Assembly (NCBI RefSeq): GCF_019042735.1 | Contig: NZ_JAHQCR010000010.1 | Span: 3,754 to 67,753, forward strand | DNA length: 64,000 bases | Source of the DNA: Evansella alkalicola | Lineage (GTDB): Bacteria; Bacillota; Bacilli; Bacillales; Salisediminibacteriaceae | Reading direction: 5' to 3' | Shown here: positions 34,017 through 42,995 of the stretch, piece after piece | Numbering within the stretch: the first letter of the stretch is position 1 | Layout of the letters: every line of letters begins with the position of its first letter | Translations under genes and position numbers: made by a program | Notes under the pieces: generated by a model | Databases searched by the model: none | What the model was told of the DNA's origin: nothing | Seen by the model: the letters and a program-made list of their open reading frames with translations, nothing else

Positions 34017-34036
34017 GGGACGGTTCTCTCGTTTAC
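34017..34036 (+). repeat. Dispersed repeat unit, copy D
   Basis: GGGACGGTTCTCTCGTTTAC, immediately after the stop of the anchored protein gene; same core as copies A-C. Confidence 0.75.
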
Positions 34037-34051
34037 AACACTAAAAAAATA

Positions 34052-34092
34052 TAGCCACCTCTATCAATAGTATTATAAGAGGCGGCTTTTTG
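34052..34092 (+). terminator. Terminator
   Basis: TAGCCACCTCT pairs with AGAGGCGGCT (one mismatch), followed by T residues. Confidence 0.75.
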
Positions 34093-34105
34093 TCTGTACT
34101 TCGAG

Positions 34106-34591
34106 TTATTGTACTGAAGTATTTTTCTTTAACATAATTTTCTCATACAAATACTGAAAACCATATAACAAATAGGCCTTATAATTTATGTAGAAGAAAA
34201 ATTGGAGATTATTTAATCGGTTTAAACGAATAATTTTTATCTTTTTCAATAATTCAATAAGAAAAAAAGCAAAAATAGCATCCGCAACAGCATTTAGTAA
34301 AAAGAACTTTTTAAAATTACCATAAGAATTTTTTAATAACCACATAGAGAGGGGCATGTATGGACCTATACTAAATGGTAGTTCGTCCCTTAAGAAGGAT
34401 TTTGAATTATCATAAAACTTCCAAAATTTCCGTTTATTACCGTAAATATGGTTGAATATTTCGAAAATAATAATCATTATTCCTGCAGGGGAAAATCTTT
34501 TAAAATCTTTTTTTCCAATAAACAATAACGATAACCAAGGTATTGCTATTAGAACTACATTAAATATAAAATGTCTTTTTGTTATTTTCAT
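34106..34591 (-). CDS. Hypothetical membrane protein
   Basis: A 161-residue, Phe/Lys/Ile-rich protein with hydrophobic stretches about residues 10-26, 36-48 and 100-120 and positively charged loops. AGGTGATTT precedes the ATG. Codon use is more AT-rich than in neighbouring genes, consistent with recent acquisition, but this was judged by eye. No family assigned with confidence. Confidence 0.6.
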   Translation of the reverse strand: MKITKRHFIFNVVLIAIPWLSLLFIGKKDFKRFSPAGIMIIIFEIFNHIYGNKRKFWKFYDNSKSFLRDELPFSIGPYMPLSMWLLKNSYGNFKKFFLLNAVADAIFAFFLIELLKKIKIIRLNRLNNLQFFFYINYKAYLLYGFQYLYEKIMLKKNTSVQ

Positions 34592-34768
34592 AATTAAATC
34601 ACCTCAACAATATTAATCATTCTCCATTAAATTATCCAAAATTAAAAATTCAATCCTCAATTTATTAATTTGTACCGAAAAATTGCGATGTCTTGGTTCA
34701 TCTCTAACAGCTGATATATGCTAAGATTATGAATAGAATAAACAACTAGGCTAGGGAGTGAATGTAGT

Positions 34769-36205
34769 TTGAGTAATTATACTAATATCAAAAAGAGATT
34801 TTTTATTGCAGGAGAATGGCTTGATGGTAGCAAATATCACGAATTGAAATCGCCTTATTCAAAAGAAACTATTGCCAAGGTACCTCTTGCTTCTGAAGAA
34901 GATGTAGATAAAGCTATCCAAGCTGCATTTGAGGCAAAGAGAGAAATGAAAAATCTACCTGCTCACCAACGTGCAGACATCCTAGAAAATGTGTCAAAAT
35001 TAATTGAAGAAAATAGAGAACAGTGTGCTAGAACGATTTCCATTGAAGCTGGAAAGCCTATAAAAACAGCTCGCGGGGAAGTTACACGCACCATTATGAC
35101 CTATAAATTTGCTAGTGAAGAGGCGCGTAGAATTCCAAACGAAATGATAAATATGGACGCGGCACCAGGAGGGGAAGGAAGAGTGGCATACAGTATTCGG
35201 GAACCTGCAGGTGTGGTAGCGGCAATCACTCCTTTTAACTTTCCGATGAACCTTGTTGCCCATAAATTAGGTCCGGCAATTGCAGCAGGTAATCCAGTAG
35301 TTTTAAAGCCCGCTTCACAAACACCACTTTCGGCATATCTTATAGCAGAATTTTTCCATCGTGCAGGTTTACCAAAGGGTGGACTTAATGTTATTACAGG
35401 AAAAGGTTCTATTATTGGAAATTCCCTCGTAACAAATCCAAAAACAAGTGTCATTACTTTCACAGGTAGTCCTGAAGTCGGTCTTGCCCTAAAAGGTAAA
35501 GCAGGATTAAAGAGAGTTACTTTGGAATTAGGGTCTAATTCCGCTGCTATCATAGACAAAGATATTTCCGTTGAAAAGATAGCAGACCGCCTAATCACTG
35601 GGGCTTTCACGTATCAGGGACAAGTATGTATCTCTCTCCAAAGAGTCTTTGTTCATGAATCTTTGAAACATGAGCTTATTGATAAAATGAAAGAACGTGC
35701 TCTGAATTTAATCTTAGGAAATCCATTGGATGAAGCCACGGATGTCTCAGCACTAATTTCAGAAGCAGATACAGATCGAGTCATTGCATGGATTAATGAA
35801 GCTATAGGTAGGGGAGCTAAATTAGTTTCTGGTGGGAAAAAATGGGACAATATTGTGGAGCCTACTATTCTAGTTGATGTCGACCCAGACACAAATGTAT
35901 CCTGTAAGGAAGTCTTCGGCCCAGTTGTAACTATAAATAGTTTTTCTAAATGGCAGGATGCGATTGATGCAGTAAATAATTCAAATTATGGGCTACAAGC
36001 CGGAGTTTTCACAAAGGATATTTCGAAAGCCTTTCAAGCTTCAGAAGAGTTAGAGGTTGGAGGTGTGATGATTAATGATATTCCAACCTTTAGGGTGGAT
36101 CATATGCCATATGGTGGTGTGAAACAAAGTGGATTTGGACGTGAGGGAATTAAGTATGCCATTGAAGAAATGACAGAAATGAAGCTTGTAACGTTTAAAA
36201 AATAG
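34769..36205 (+). CDS. Aldehyde dehydrogenase family protein
   Basis: A 478-residue NAD(P)-dependent dehydrogenase. The coenzyme-binding region has TPFNFPMNLVAHKLGPA and VLKPASQTPLSAY, then FTGSPEVG. The general-base Glu is in TLELGSNSA and the catalytic Cys in QGQVCISLQR. KEVFGPVV and GGVKQSGFGREG follow. The substrate is uncertain. The TTG start follows AGGGAG. It precedes ablB by 18 bases, so the two may be co-transcribed, possibly linking lysine-derived aldehyde or osmolyte metabolism; that link is inference. Confidence 0.9.
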   Translation: MSNYTNIKKRFFIAGEWLDGSKYHELKSPYSKETIAKVPLASEEDVDKAIQAAFEAKREMKNLPAHQRADILENVSKLIEENREQCARTISIEAGKPIKTARGEVTRTIMTYKFASEEARRIPNEMINMDAAPGGEGRVAYSIREPAGVVAAITPFNFPMNLVAHKLGPAIAAGNPVVLKPASQTPLSAYLIAEFFHRAGLPKGGLNVITGKGSIIGNSLVTNPKTSVITFTGSPEVGLALKGKAGLKRVTLELGSNSAAIIDKDISVEKIADRLITGAFTYQGQVCISLQRVFVHESLKHELIDKMKERALNLILGNPLDEATDVSALISEADTDRVIAWINEAIGRGAKLVSGGKKWDNIVEPTILVDVDPDTNVSCKEVFGPVVTINSFSKWQDAIDAVNNSNYGLQAGVFTKDISKAFQASEELEVGGVMINDIPTFRVDHMPYGGVKQSGFGREGIKYAIEEMTEMKLVTFKK

Positions 36206-36223
36206 TAGTTGGTAGGTGCTGAG

Positions 36224-37033
36224 ATGAAAAATCAATGGGACATCGATATGAAAAATGATCGTATTGTTGCATATTTGCCTAATCTATTTCAGGAAGAGGT
36301 TGATAAGTTAGTAGAAATGATCAAAAAAGATTCTCCTGGAAAGGTAATCATTTATACGACAGATAAAGATTCTCCAAAGTTGAAGGATTGTGGATTAAGT
36401 CTTGAAGCACAGATGTCAGGTTTTTTTGCTGGAAACAATGCATATATATATACGTGTTACTTGAATGAGGAAAGATCTTTATCCAAATCTTCTTTGGAAA
36501 ATATTGAAGTATTAACAGCCGTTCGTCAAGATAAAAAAGATCTGGCAATCTGTTCTCATGACTATCCAATTTCCCTTATAAAGGATAATGAGTTTGAAGA
36601 TCTAGCGAATCTCTATCGAAAGGTTTTTCCTGTTTATCCAACTAACGTGTACGACCCTACGTATTTAAGAGAATCAAAGGATACGAACTATATTTTCATC
36701 GTAGCGAAAGATAAAGGGAAGATTATCGGTGCTGCATCTGCCATGGATACTGGTTATCAAAGCGCAGAAATAACCGATTGTGCTGTAGATCCAAATTACC
36801 GTGGAAAAAACATATTGCATTTTATTATAATGGAATTGGAAAACGCCCTTCTTAAACGAGGTATTAATAATGCTTTTTCTATTACTCGTGCAAAATCAGT
36901 AGGGATGAATATGACGGTAAAACGTCTTGGTTACCATTTTGAAGGAACCTTAACAAATAACTGTATCATATCTAGCGGCTACGAAGACATGAATATATGG
37001 ACGAAAAACTTAGTCAAAAATGATGGGTGCTAA
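36224..37033 (+). CDS. ablB: Beta-lysine N-acetyltransferase AblB
   Basis: A 269-residue GNAT-family enzyme acetylating beta-lysine to the osmolyte N-epsilon-acetyl-beta-lysine. The family GNAT half includes DLANLYRKVFPVYPTNVYDP, IIGAASAMDTGYQSAEITDCAVDPNYRGKNI (acetyl-CoA site) and NMTVKRLGYHFEGTLTNNC. The N-terminal half is the AblB-specific region. The start is ATG 36224; the longer frame lacks a ribosome site. The partner mutase kamA is encoded nearby on the opposite strand. Confidence 0.88.
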   Translation: MKNQWDIDMKNDRIVAYLPNLFQEEVDKLVEMIKKDSPGKVIIYTTDKDSPKLKDCGLSLEAQMSGFFAGNNAYIYTCYLNEERSLSKSSLENIEVLTAVRQDKKDLAICSHDYPISLIKDNEFEDLANLYRKVFPVYPTNVYDPTYLRESKDTNYIFIVAKDKGKIIGAASAMDTGYQSAEITDCAVDPNYRGKNILHFIIMELENALLKRGINNAFSITRAKSVGMNMTVKRLGYHFEGTLTNNCIISSGYEDMNIWTKNLVKNDGC

Positions 37034-37089
37034 AATGAAATGGAACACCAAAACCCAAAAAAGCACGTTTAGGGTTAAAAAATCAAAAA

Positions 37090-37131
37090 AGAGGGCTGGA
37101 CCATCTTGGGATGGTTCAGCCTTTCTAAATA
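37090..37131 (+). terminator. Terminator after ablB
   Basis: GGCTGGACCATC and GATGGTTCAGCC form a near-perfect 12-bp stem with a 4-base loop, then TTTCTAAAT. Confidence 0.85.
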
Positions 37132-37200
37132 TTGCGCTCGATCTCACCAGCCGTCCGAGGAAAGGGAATGGACTCTAGTGAACACCAACAAAAGTTTTGT
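37132..37200. repeat. Possible degenerate copy of the MITE-type repeat
   Basis: CAGCCGTCCGAGGAAAGGGA resembles the CAGCCGCCCGCGGAAAGCGA segment of the element at 56595, and AACACCAACAAAAG follows. No terminal inverted repeats are recognisable, so this is a weak call. Confidence 0.3.
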
Positions 37201-37214
37201 ATTTTCAGGATAAA

Positions 37215-37487
37215 CTAAAATTTAAAGTAGTTTTTCTTCAATAGCTTTGGCTGATCCAACAGCTGCTGATAGCTGAAAACATCAGGGAGATTCTTTGTAT
37301 CAATTAACATCAAATGATCTTCAATTTCATCAATGATATCATCTTCAATGTAAACCATTTCGCAGTCTGGACAGCTAATGGACGGGACATGGGTCATTTT
37401 AATGGCACGACTCCCATCTGGCAGTTCCCAATAAGCTTTCTCCATCGACTCGGAGGCATGCTTAGAGTGACACCATTTACAAATCAT
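37215..37487 (-). CDS. yokU: YokU-family zinc-ribbon protein
   Basis: A 90-residue protein with two cysteine pairs, CKWC at residues 3-6 and CPDC near 39-42, and the block EKAYWELPDGSRAIKMTHVP. YokU-type proteins are encoded next to kamA in bacilli, as here (27 bases downstream). The cysteines suggest a zinc-binding helper; the exact role in beta-lysine synthesis is unknown. Confidence 0.85.
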   Translation of the reverse strand: MICKWCHSKHASESMEKAYWELPDGSRAIKMTHVPSISCPDCEMVYIEDDIIDEIEDHLMLIDTKNLPDVFSYQQLLDQPKLLKKNYFKF

Positions 37488-37514
37488 GGAAACACCTCCT
37501 AATCAAAACATGAA

Positions 37515-38927
37515 TTAAGCTTGATTTCGTTTATTTTCCTGTTTCTCATTAATACGTTCTAATTCTTTCTTCCACTTCCGTTCCTTCATCTTATCCCTTT
37601 TTCCACGCATATCCTTTAAAGATTGATGATTTAAATCTTCCTGATAGTTTTTTCTCCGTTCTAAACGATTTAAATTTTCTGGAACTAAATTAAACTTCTC
37701 GTCATTCATGAGAGCTGAGACACCTGCTCGTTTTTCACTCTCCTTTTCATAATAGGAGTAAAAATAGTCTTCCGCAGTGCCAGGCGTGTAATCCTTTGGT
37801 TCAGGATAAGATGTAATGACTCCTTCAAAGTTCCGCAACACAACTTTGTCGTGACTTTGTGAAATAAGGTAATTAGGCTGTAATGTTATTTTTCCACCAC
37901 CACCAGGAGCGTCTACGACAAATGCTGGTACAGCATATCCACTCGTATGGCCACGTAACCCTTCAATAATTTCTAAGCCTTTTGAAACGGGTGCTCGGAA
38001 ATGTCCGATTCCTTCGGAGAGATCACATTGATAAATGTAATATGGTCGTACACGAATTTTCACTAAATCATGCATGAGTTTCTTCATGATTTCAACACTA
38101 TCATTAATACCTGCAAGAATTACTGCTTGATTACCTAGTGGAACCCCAGCGTTTGCTAGCATTTCACATGCCCTTTTCGATTCTTCAGTAATTTCAAGGG
38201 AAGTATTAAAGTGCGTATTAAGCCATACTGGATGATATTTTTTTAATATATTACATAAGTTTTCTGTGATTCTTTGAGGGAAAACAACTGGAGCTCTTGT
38301 TCCTATTCTAATAATTTCAACATGATCAATAGCACGTAAATTTTTTAATACATATTCTAAAATTTGATCATTTATGAGTAGCCCATCACCACCAGATATA
38401 AGGACATCACGGATTTCAGGGTGTTCAGCAATATAATTAATTGCTCCATCTAGCTGTTTTTTCGGTACTCCCATCCCAATCTGTCCTGAGAAACGTCTTC
38501 TTGTACAGTAACGGCAGTACATGGAGCATTGGTTTGTGACTAGGAATAACACGCGATCAGGATAACGGTGTGTTAAACCAGGAACAGGGGAATCGTCATC
38601 CTCAGATAATGGGTCCTCCAAATCATACTTTGTTTTTTGAATCTCTGCAGAAATTGGTACTGACTGCATCCTAATTGGACAGCGTGGATCATCAGGGTGC
38701 ATTAAAGATGCGTAGTATGGAGTAATGTTTAATGGGATTGTTTTTGTTGAAATTCGCACACCTTCTTCTTCATCAGGTGTAAGGTTGATCACCTTTTTCA
38801 AATCATCTAAAGAGCGGATTGTATTCGTTAGCTGCCACATCCAGTCATTCCATTTTTCTTCAGGAACATCCTTCCAAAGGGAAATATCCTTCCAATGCCG
38901 TTCAGGTTTGTATAAATCCATTTTCAT
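37515..38927 (-). CDS. kamA: Lysine 2,3-aminomutase (AblA/KamA)
   Basis: A 470-residue radical SAM, PLP-dependent enzyme converting L-alpha-lysine to L-beta-lysine. The iron-sulfur cluster ligands are Cys134, Cys138 and Cys141 in CSMYCRYC. ISGGDGLL (SAM binding) and RPYYIYQCDLSEGIGHFR with the lysine-binding region follow, and the PLP lysine lies in GGGGKITLQP. The last 60 residues are a charged extension. AAGGAGG precedes the ATG by eight bases. It is preceded by a sigma-54 promoter and followed by yokU. Confidence 0.93.
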   Translation of the reverse strand: MKMDLYKPERHWKDISLWKDVPEEKWNDWMWQLTNTIRSLDDLKKVINLTPDEEEGVRISTKTIPLNITPYYASLMHPDDPRCPIRMQSVPISAEIQKTKYDLEDPLSEDDDSPVPGLTHRYPDRVLFLVTNQCSMYCRYCTRRRFSGQIGMGVPKKQLDGAINYIAEHPEIRDVLISGGDGLLINDQILEYVLKNLRAIDHVEIIRIGTRAPVVFPQRITENLCNILKKYHPVWLNTHFNTSLEITEESKRACEMLANAGVPLGNQAVILAGINDSVEIMKKLMHDLVKIRVRPYYIYQCDLSEGIGHFRAPVSKGLEIIEGLRGHTSGYAVPAFVVDAPGGGGKITLQPNYLISQSHDKVVLRNFEGVITSYPEPKDYTPGTAEDYFYSYYEKESEKRAGVSALMNDEKFNLVPENLNRLERRKNYQEDLNHQSLKDMRGKRDKMKERKWKKELERINEKQENKRNQA

Positions 38928-38970
38928 AATGGTATCCTCCTTAAATTTTTACTACCTCACCTCTAATTTA

Positions 38971-38988
38971 ATGCAAGATCCATGCCAA
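38971..38988 (-). promoter_or_regulatory. Sigma-54 promoter of kamA-yokU
   Basis: On the minus strand TTGGCATGGATCTTGCAT fits the -24/-12 consensus TGGCACN5TTGCA, with GG and GC correctly spaced, about 45 bases before the kamA start. The enhancer-binding protein encoded just upstream is the natural activator. Confidence 0.88.
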
Positions 38989-39044
38989 GTGTTGAAGCTA
39001 AAGGCTACTTAGGAAAAATAAGGTTTTGCATCGAATATATAATG

Positions 39045-39074
39045 AAAACAGCGCCGGTTTTTCGGCGCTGTTTT
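39045..39074 (-). terminator. Terminator of the enhancer-binding protein gene
   Basis: AACAGCGCCG and CGGCGCTGTT with a T-rich loop and T tail on both strands; it separates the regulator from kamA. Confidence 0.88.
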
Positions 39075-39082
39075 CAACCTAG

Positions 39083-40537
39083 CTATTTGAGTTCGTACTT
39101 TTGAACTTTGTATTGTAAAGTTTGTCGAGGTATTTTTAAATGCTTCGCTGCTTGCTGTATATTCCCTTCCACTTTATGGAGGATTTCCTCAATGAGACGC
39201 TTTTCGATTAATTCAATCATCTCCTTCAAACTGTGACTTTTATCTATGTCATCTTGATTGAAGAATGAAGAATTTTTATTTTCGAGGTTGTTATGATTTC
39301 TTTCTTTAGTATGTTCCAAAATAACTTTCGGTAGGTATCGTTTATGTATCATTGTAGGACCTTCCACTACATTCATTGCAGCTTCAATGGTGTGCTGTAA
39401 TTCACGTATATTCCCGGGCCAATCATAATTTTTTAAAATAGAAAGTGCTTCTGGCGAGATTCCTTTTACTGATTTATTAAAAGAATGGTTATAGTTTAAA
39501 ATAAAGTGATGAACTAAATCCTCAATATCCCCTAATCTTTTTCTCAACGGTGGTAGGGTAAGTTGAACAACATTTAAGCGATAGTACAAATCTTTTCTGA
39601 GCGTTCCCTTATCTAGTAATTGAATAGGGTCTTCGTTTGTTGCAACAATAACACGCACATCAGTTTTTACACTATTAGTAGCACCAACTCTACGAATGAC
39701 CCCATCTTCTAGCACTCGGAGCAGTTTAGCTTGTAGGTCATAAGGTAAAGTATGTATCTCATCTAAGAAAAGTGTTCCGCCATGTGCTAATTCGAAGAGT
39801 CCCTCACGATTATCAGAACCAGTAAAACTCCCTTTTGACGTACCAAAAATCATACTTTCTAGTAGGGTGGGAGGGATTGCAGCGCAATTTTGGGATATAA
39901 ATGGACCTTGTGTCCTTGGTGAAGCCTGATGAATTCCTTGTACGAGAAGCTCTTTACCAGTCCCAGTTTCCCCATATACAAAAACAGGAGAGGAGGTTTC
40001 AGCAATTTTCTTGGCCTTATTAATGAGTTCATACATCGCAGTATCATTCGTTAAAATATCTTCGAATCGATAGGTTGCTTGTTTATCATCAATTGTTAAG
40101 GCTTTTTCTTTGCGGTGATCTATTTTAGTTTGGAGGTCAAGAAGCTTATGTGACAGTTCTTTAATCCTCGAGTAATCCTTTGCAATTTCCACAGCACCAA
40201 TGATCTTTTCTTGTACAATGATAGGAATGGTAGTGTTTACAGTATCAATAAGTTTTCCGCGTAAGTTTCGATATGTCTGCTGCTGGTTAAAAATAGGTTT
40301 GCCCGTTTCAATCACTTTTATCATCGTACTTGTCTGTTGAGAAAGGGAAGGGAAGACGTCTAACAAAGGTCTACCAACAACTTCATCAACTGTTAGGCCA
40401 TCATTATCAGCAGCGATGTCATTATAGTAAATTGTTTTTCCTTTGTTATCGATCACATGTATCCCTTCGTCTATACTGCTCAAGATCGCTTTTAGCATTA
40501 CCTTTGTATCCATATCTGTTGCAAACAATGAGATCAT
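39083..40537 (-). CDS. Sigma-54-dependent enhancer-binding regulator (RocR/KamR-like)
   Basis: A 484-residue transcriptional activator: PAS-type sensory domain (about 13-120), AAA+ domain with Walker A GETGTGKE (189-196), the sigma-54-contact loop as GSFTGS (236-241, usually GAFTGA), Walker B GGTLFLDEIH, and a Fis-type HTH at the end (QQAAKHLKIPRQTLQYKV). It lies directly upstream of the sigma-54 promoter of kamA, its likely target. ATG 40537 is very close to the AAGGAG site; TTG 40528 is an alternative start. Confidence 0.9.
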   Translation of the reverse strand: MISLFATDMDTKVMLKAILSSIDEGIHVIDNKGKTIYYNDIAADNDGLTVDEVVGRPLLDVFPSLSQQTSTMIKVIETGKPIFNQQQTYRNLRGKLIDTVNTTIPIIVQEKIIGAVEIAKDYSRIKELSHKLLDLQTKIDHRKEKALTIDDKQATYRFEDILTNDTAMYELINKAKKIAETSSPVFVYGETGTGKELLVQGIHQASPRTQGPFISQNCAAIPPTLLESMIFGTSKGSFTGSDNREGLFELAHGGTLFLDEIHTLPYDLQAKLLRVLEDGVIRRVGATNSVKTDVRVIVATNEDPIQLLDKGTLRKDLYYRLNVVQLTLPPLRKRLGDIEDLVHHFILNYNHSFNKSVKGISPEALSILKNYDWPGNIRELQHTIEAAMNVVEGPTMIHKRYLPKVILEHTKERNHNNLENKNSSFFNQDDIDKSHSLKEMIELIEKRLIEEILHKVEGNIQQAAKHLKIPRQTLQYKVQKYELK

Positions 40538-40647
40538 CTCTCCTTGTGCCGAAAAATCATCTTATGGTGCTGAATATTCGGCAATTGTTACAATCATTTT
40601 ATCATAGATATGAACTATGAAATTGATGTTATTTGTCGAATGGATAT

Positions 40648-40699
40648 TAAAAATGCGACAGGTTTTGGATCACTCTTACATGGTCCAAAACCTGTCGCG
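40648..40699 (-). terminator. Terminator after acsA
   Basis: GCGACAGGTTTTGGA and TCCAAAACCTGTCGC form a perfect 15-bp stem; a T run follows on the minus strand. Confidence 0.92.
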
Positions 40700-40721
40700 C
40701 TAAATTCATTAAATCAGTGGT

Positions 40722-42434
40722 TTAATCTTCCATTGTTGAAAGGTCTCCAGCAGGTTCATTTAACTCCCAAGCTTTTAGTACTCGACGCATGATTTTTCCA
40801 CTACGAGTTTTCGGAAGCTTATCTTTAAACTCAATTTCACGAGGTACGGCGTGAGCGGATAACTCCGTTTTTATAAACTGCTGAATCTCCTTTTCTAACT
40901 CCTCTGTGTATTCGAAGCCTGTTCGCAACGAAATGAAAGCCTTTATAATATGACCACGTACTTCATCAGGTTTTCCAATTACGCCAGCTTCAGCAACAGC
41001 TGGATGTTCCACGAGCTTACTTTCAATTTCAAAAGGTCCAACTCTTTCACCTGCAGTCATAATGACATCATCATTTCGACCTTGAAACCAAAAATATCCT
41101 TCTTCATCGCGATATGCTGTGTCACCTGATACATACCAACCGGGAATGGCAAAGTACTCATTGTACTTTTTATCATTATTCCATATTTTTCTCATCATGG
41201 AAGGCCAGCCTTTCTTAATAGCTAAATGACCCATTTCATATGGAGGAAGCTCATTTCCATGATCATCAATAATCGCAGCATCTACCCCAGGAATGGGTTT
41301 CCCCATAGAACCTGGTTTGATTGGCTCAGATGGATAGTTACAAATGAGCATAGCTCCAGTTTCTGTCATCCACCACGTATCGTGAATACGATGATTGAGA
41401 ACATCGTTCCCCCATCGAACTACCTCTGGATTTAGTGGTTCTCCGACACTTAAGACATGACGTACAGAGGACAAATCATATTTTTTAAGAATACTAGGAT
41501 CGGCTGCCATCAGCATTCGAAATGCAGTTGGGGCACTGTACCAAACGGTTACATTATTTTTCTCTAATGTTCCATACCAATCATCTGGCGAAAAGCGACC
41601 ACCACGAACAACGTTAGTTACTCCATTTAACCATGGACCGAAAATACCATAAGATGTTCCAGTAACCCATCCCGGGTCGGCAGTACACCAGTAAATGTCA
41701 TCTTCCCTTAAATCCAATACCCATTTTGCCGTTTGATATTGCTGGATCATGGCGTGATGTACGTGGTAAACCCCTTTTGGCTTTCCTGTAGAACCGGATG
41801 TGTAATGGAGTATCATACCATCTTCTAAATCTACCCATACTTTGGCAGAGTCATCTGATGAAGCCGTTTTCATTTCTGAATCAAAAGATACAAATTTCTC
41901 ACCCTCAGGTAGATCTCCTCCAACAATAACAACCTTCTCTAGTTTTGGTAATTCGTCAAGTGGTACACGGGCAATTAAGTCCCTTGTTGTTACAAGAACC
42001 TTTGCTTCACTGTCTTCTAATCGAGCTTTCACTGCCTCCTTCATAAAAGCTTCAAAAAGTGGGCCCACAACTGCCCCAACCTTAATGGCTCCTAATAAAG
42101 CTACATATAGCTCAGGGCTTCTCGGCATAAAAATGAACACTCTGTCTCCTTTTTCAACGGAGAGATTTCTAAACATATGTGCCGATTGATTTGTTAACTT
42201 TTTCAATTCTTCAAAGCTGAAGGACTCCTCACGGTTTGCATCAGAGTAGAGTAAGGCTGTTTTTTTGCCACGGCCTTCCTCTACATGCCTGTCAATGACT
42301 TCATGCGCCATGTTCACCTTGCCAGTAGTAGACCATGAGAAAACCTTTTTAACGTCGTTCCAATTAAAACTCTCTTTTGTTTTTTCATAATTTTGTAATT
42401 GATAATTACCTGCAGTTGGTGATAGTACTCGCAA
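40722..42434 (-). CDS. acsA: Acetyl-CoA synthetase
   Basis: A 570-residue AMP-forming ligase activating acetate to acetyl-CoA, close to B. subtilis AcsA in length and opening (LSPTAGNYQLQNYEKT). ATP-binding P-loop LHYTSGSTGKPKGVYHVH, WWMTETGAM, the hinge YVSGDTAYRDEEGYFWFQGR and the catalytic, acetylatable lysine in PKTRSGKIMRR are present. The TTG start at 42434 follows GGGGGTG; the frame upstream is hydrophobic and unrelated to the family. Carbon-catabolite control is expected but no clear cre site was found. Confidence 0.92.
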   Translation of the reverse strand: MRVLSPTAGNYQLQNYEKTKESFNWNDVKKVFSWSTTGKVNMAHEVIDRHVEEGRGKKTALLYSDANREESFSFEELKKLTNQSAHMFRNLSVEKGDRVFIFMPRSPELYVALLGAIKVGAVVGPLFEAFMKEAVKARLEDSEAKVLVTTRDLIARVPLDELPKLEKVVIVGGDLPEGEKFVSFDSEMKTASSDDSAKVWVDLEDGMILHYTSGSTGKPKGVYHVHHAMIQQYQTAKWVLDLREDDIYWCTADPGWVTGTSYGIFGPWLNGVTNVVRGGRFSPDDWYGTLEKNNVTVWYSAPTAFRMLMAADPSILKKYDLSSVRHVLSVGEPLNPEVVRWGNDVLNHRIHDTWWMTETGAMLICNYPSEPIKPGSMGKPIPGVDAAIIDDHGNELPPYEMGHLAIKKGWPSMMRKIWNNDKKYNEYFAIPGWYVSGDTAYRDEEGYFWFQGRNDDVIMTAGERVGPFEIESKLVEHPAVAEAGVIGKPDEVRGHIIKAFISLRTGFEYTEELEKEIQQFIKTELSAHAVPREIEFKDKLPKTRSGKIMRRVLKAWELNEPAGDLSTMED

Positions 42435-42787
42435 AAAAACACCCCCGAAAAGATTTAAGTAAGATAAACTTATGATATAACTAATATTCAGAAAATTCAA
42501 TCCGGAAGTTAATTTCATGTCTTTGTTAGTATGTTATTCATTTCTTGTATGTATATATGATTAAAATAGTAGAACAAGCATATTTTTAAATAGATGAGTA
42601 ATAAGTATAAAAAAATATGAAAATATAATATTCAAGCTTGAAAAAATACTAAAAGTAATGATATCAGTAAAAATTAATAGTAAACTCAAATAGGAGAAGT
42701 TTTTTTCTTCTTGTTGAAAAGTTTATTTGAGGGTGGCTATTTCAATCAGGTGTTTTGTTATACATAAAAACGAAAGGAGTTAATAAT
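42435..42787. other. Gene-free AT-rich stretch
   Basis: Between the divergent acsA and the small hydrophobic gene. It should hold both promoters. A small hairpin (AGAAGTTTTTTTCTTCT) is near 42695, and AAAGGAG near 42775 serves the next gene. No other signal was recognised. Confidence 0.5.
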
Positions 42788-42952
42788 ATGGAATATTTAT
42801 TTGTAATTGCAGCAATTATTATTGGACTTATACTTTTGCGTATCGTAGGGAAAATTTTAAAATTTGTTATAGGAGTTGCTATTGTTGTTTTAATTGGTTA
42901 TGTTGTGATGAACCAACTTGACAATGCATTATCCATACCTGTTTTAATATAG
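42788..42952 (+). CDS. Small hydrophobic membrane protein
   Basis: A 54-residue protein, nearly all hydrophobic: two adjacent helices, MEYLFVIAAIIIGLILLRIV and ILKFVIGVAIVVLIGYVV, separated by a basic turn. AAAGGAG lies before ATG 42788; the upstream frame to 42755 is not needed. It lies 43 bases before fumC. No family with known role recognised. Confidence 0.65.
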   Translation: MEYLFVIAAIIIGLILLRIVGKILKFVIGVAIVVLIGYVVMNQLDNALSIPVLI

Positions 42953-42995
42953 GTATTAAAACTTAAATAGTGGTCATAAGAAGAGGGGGATTTTA

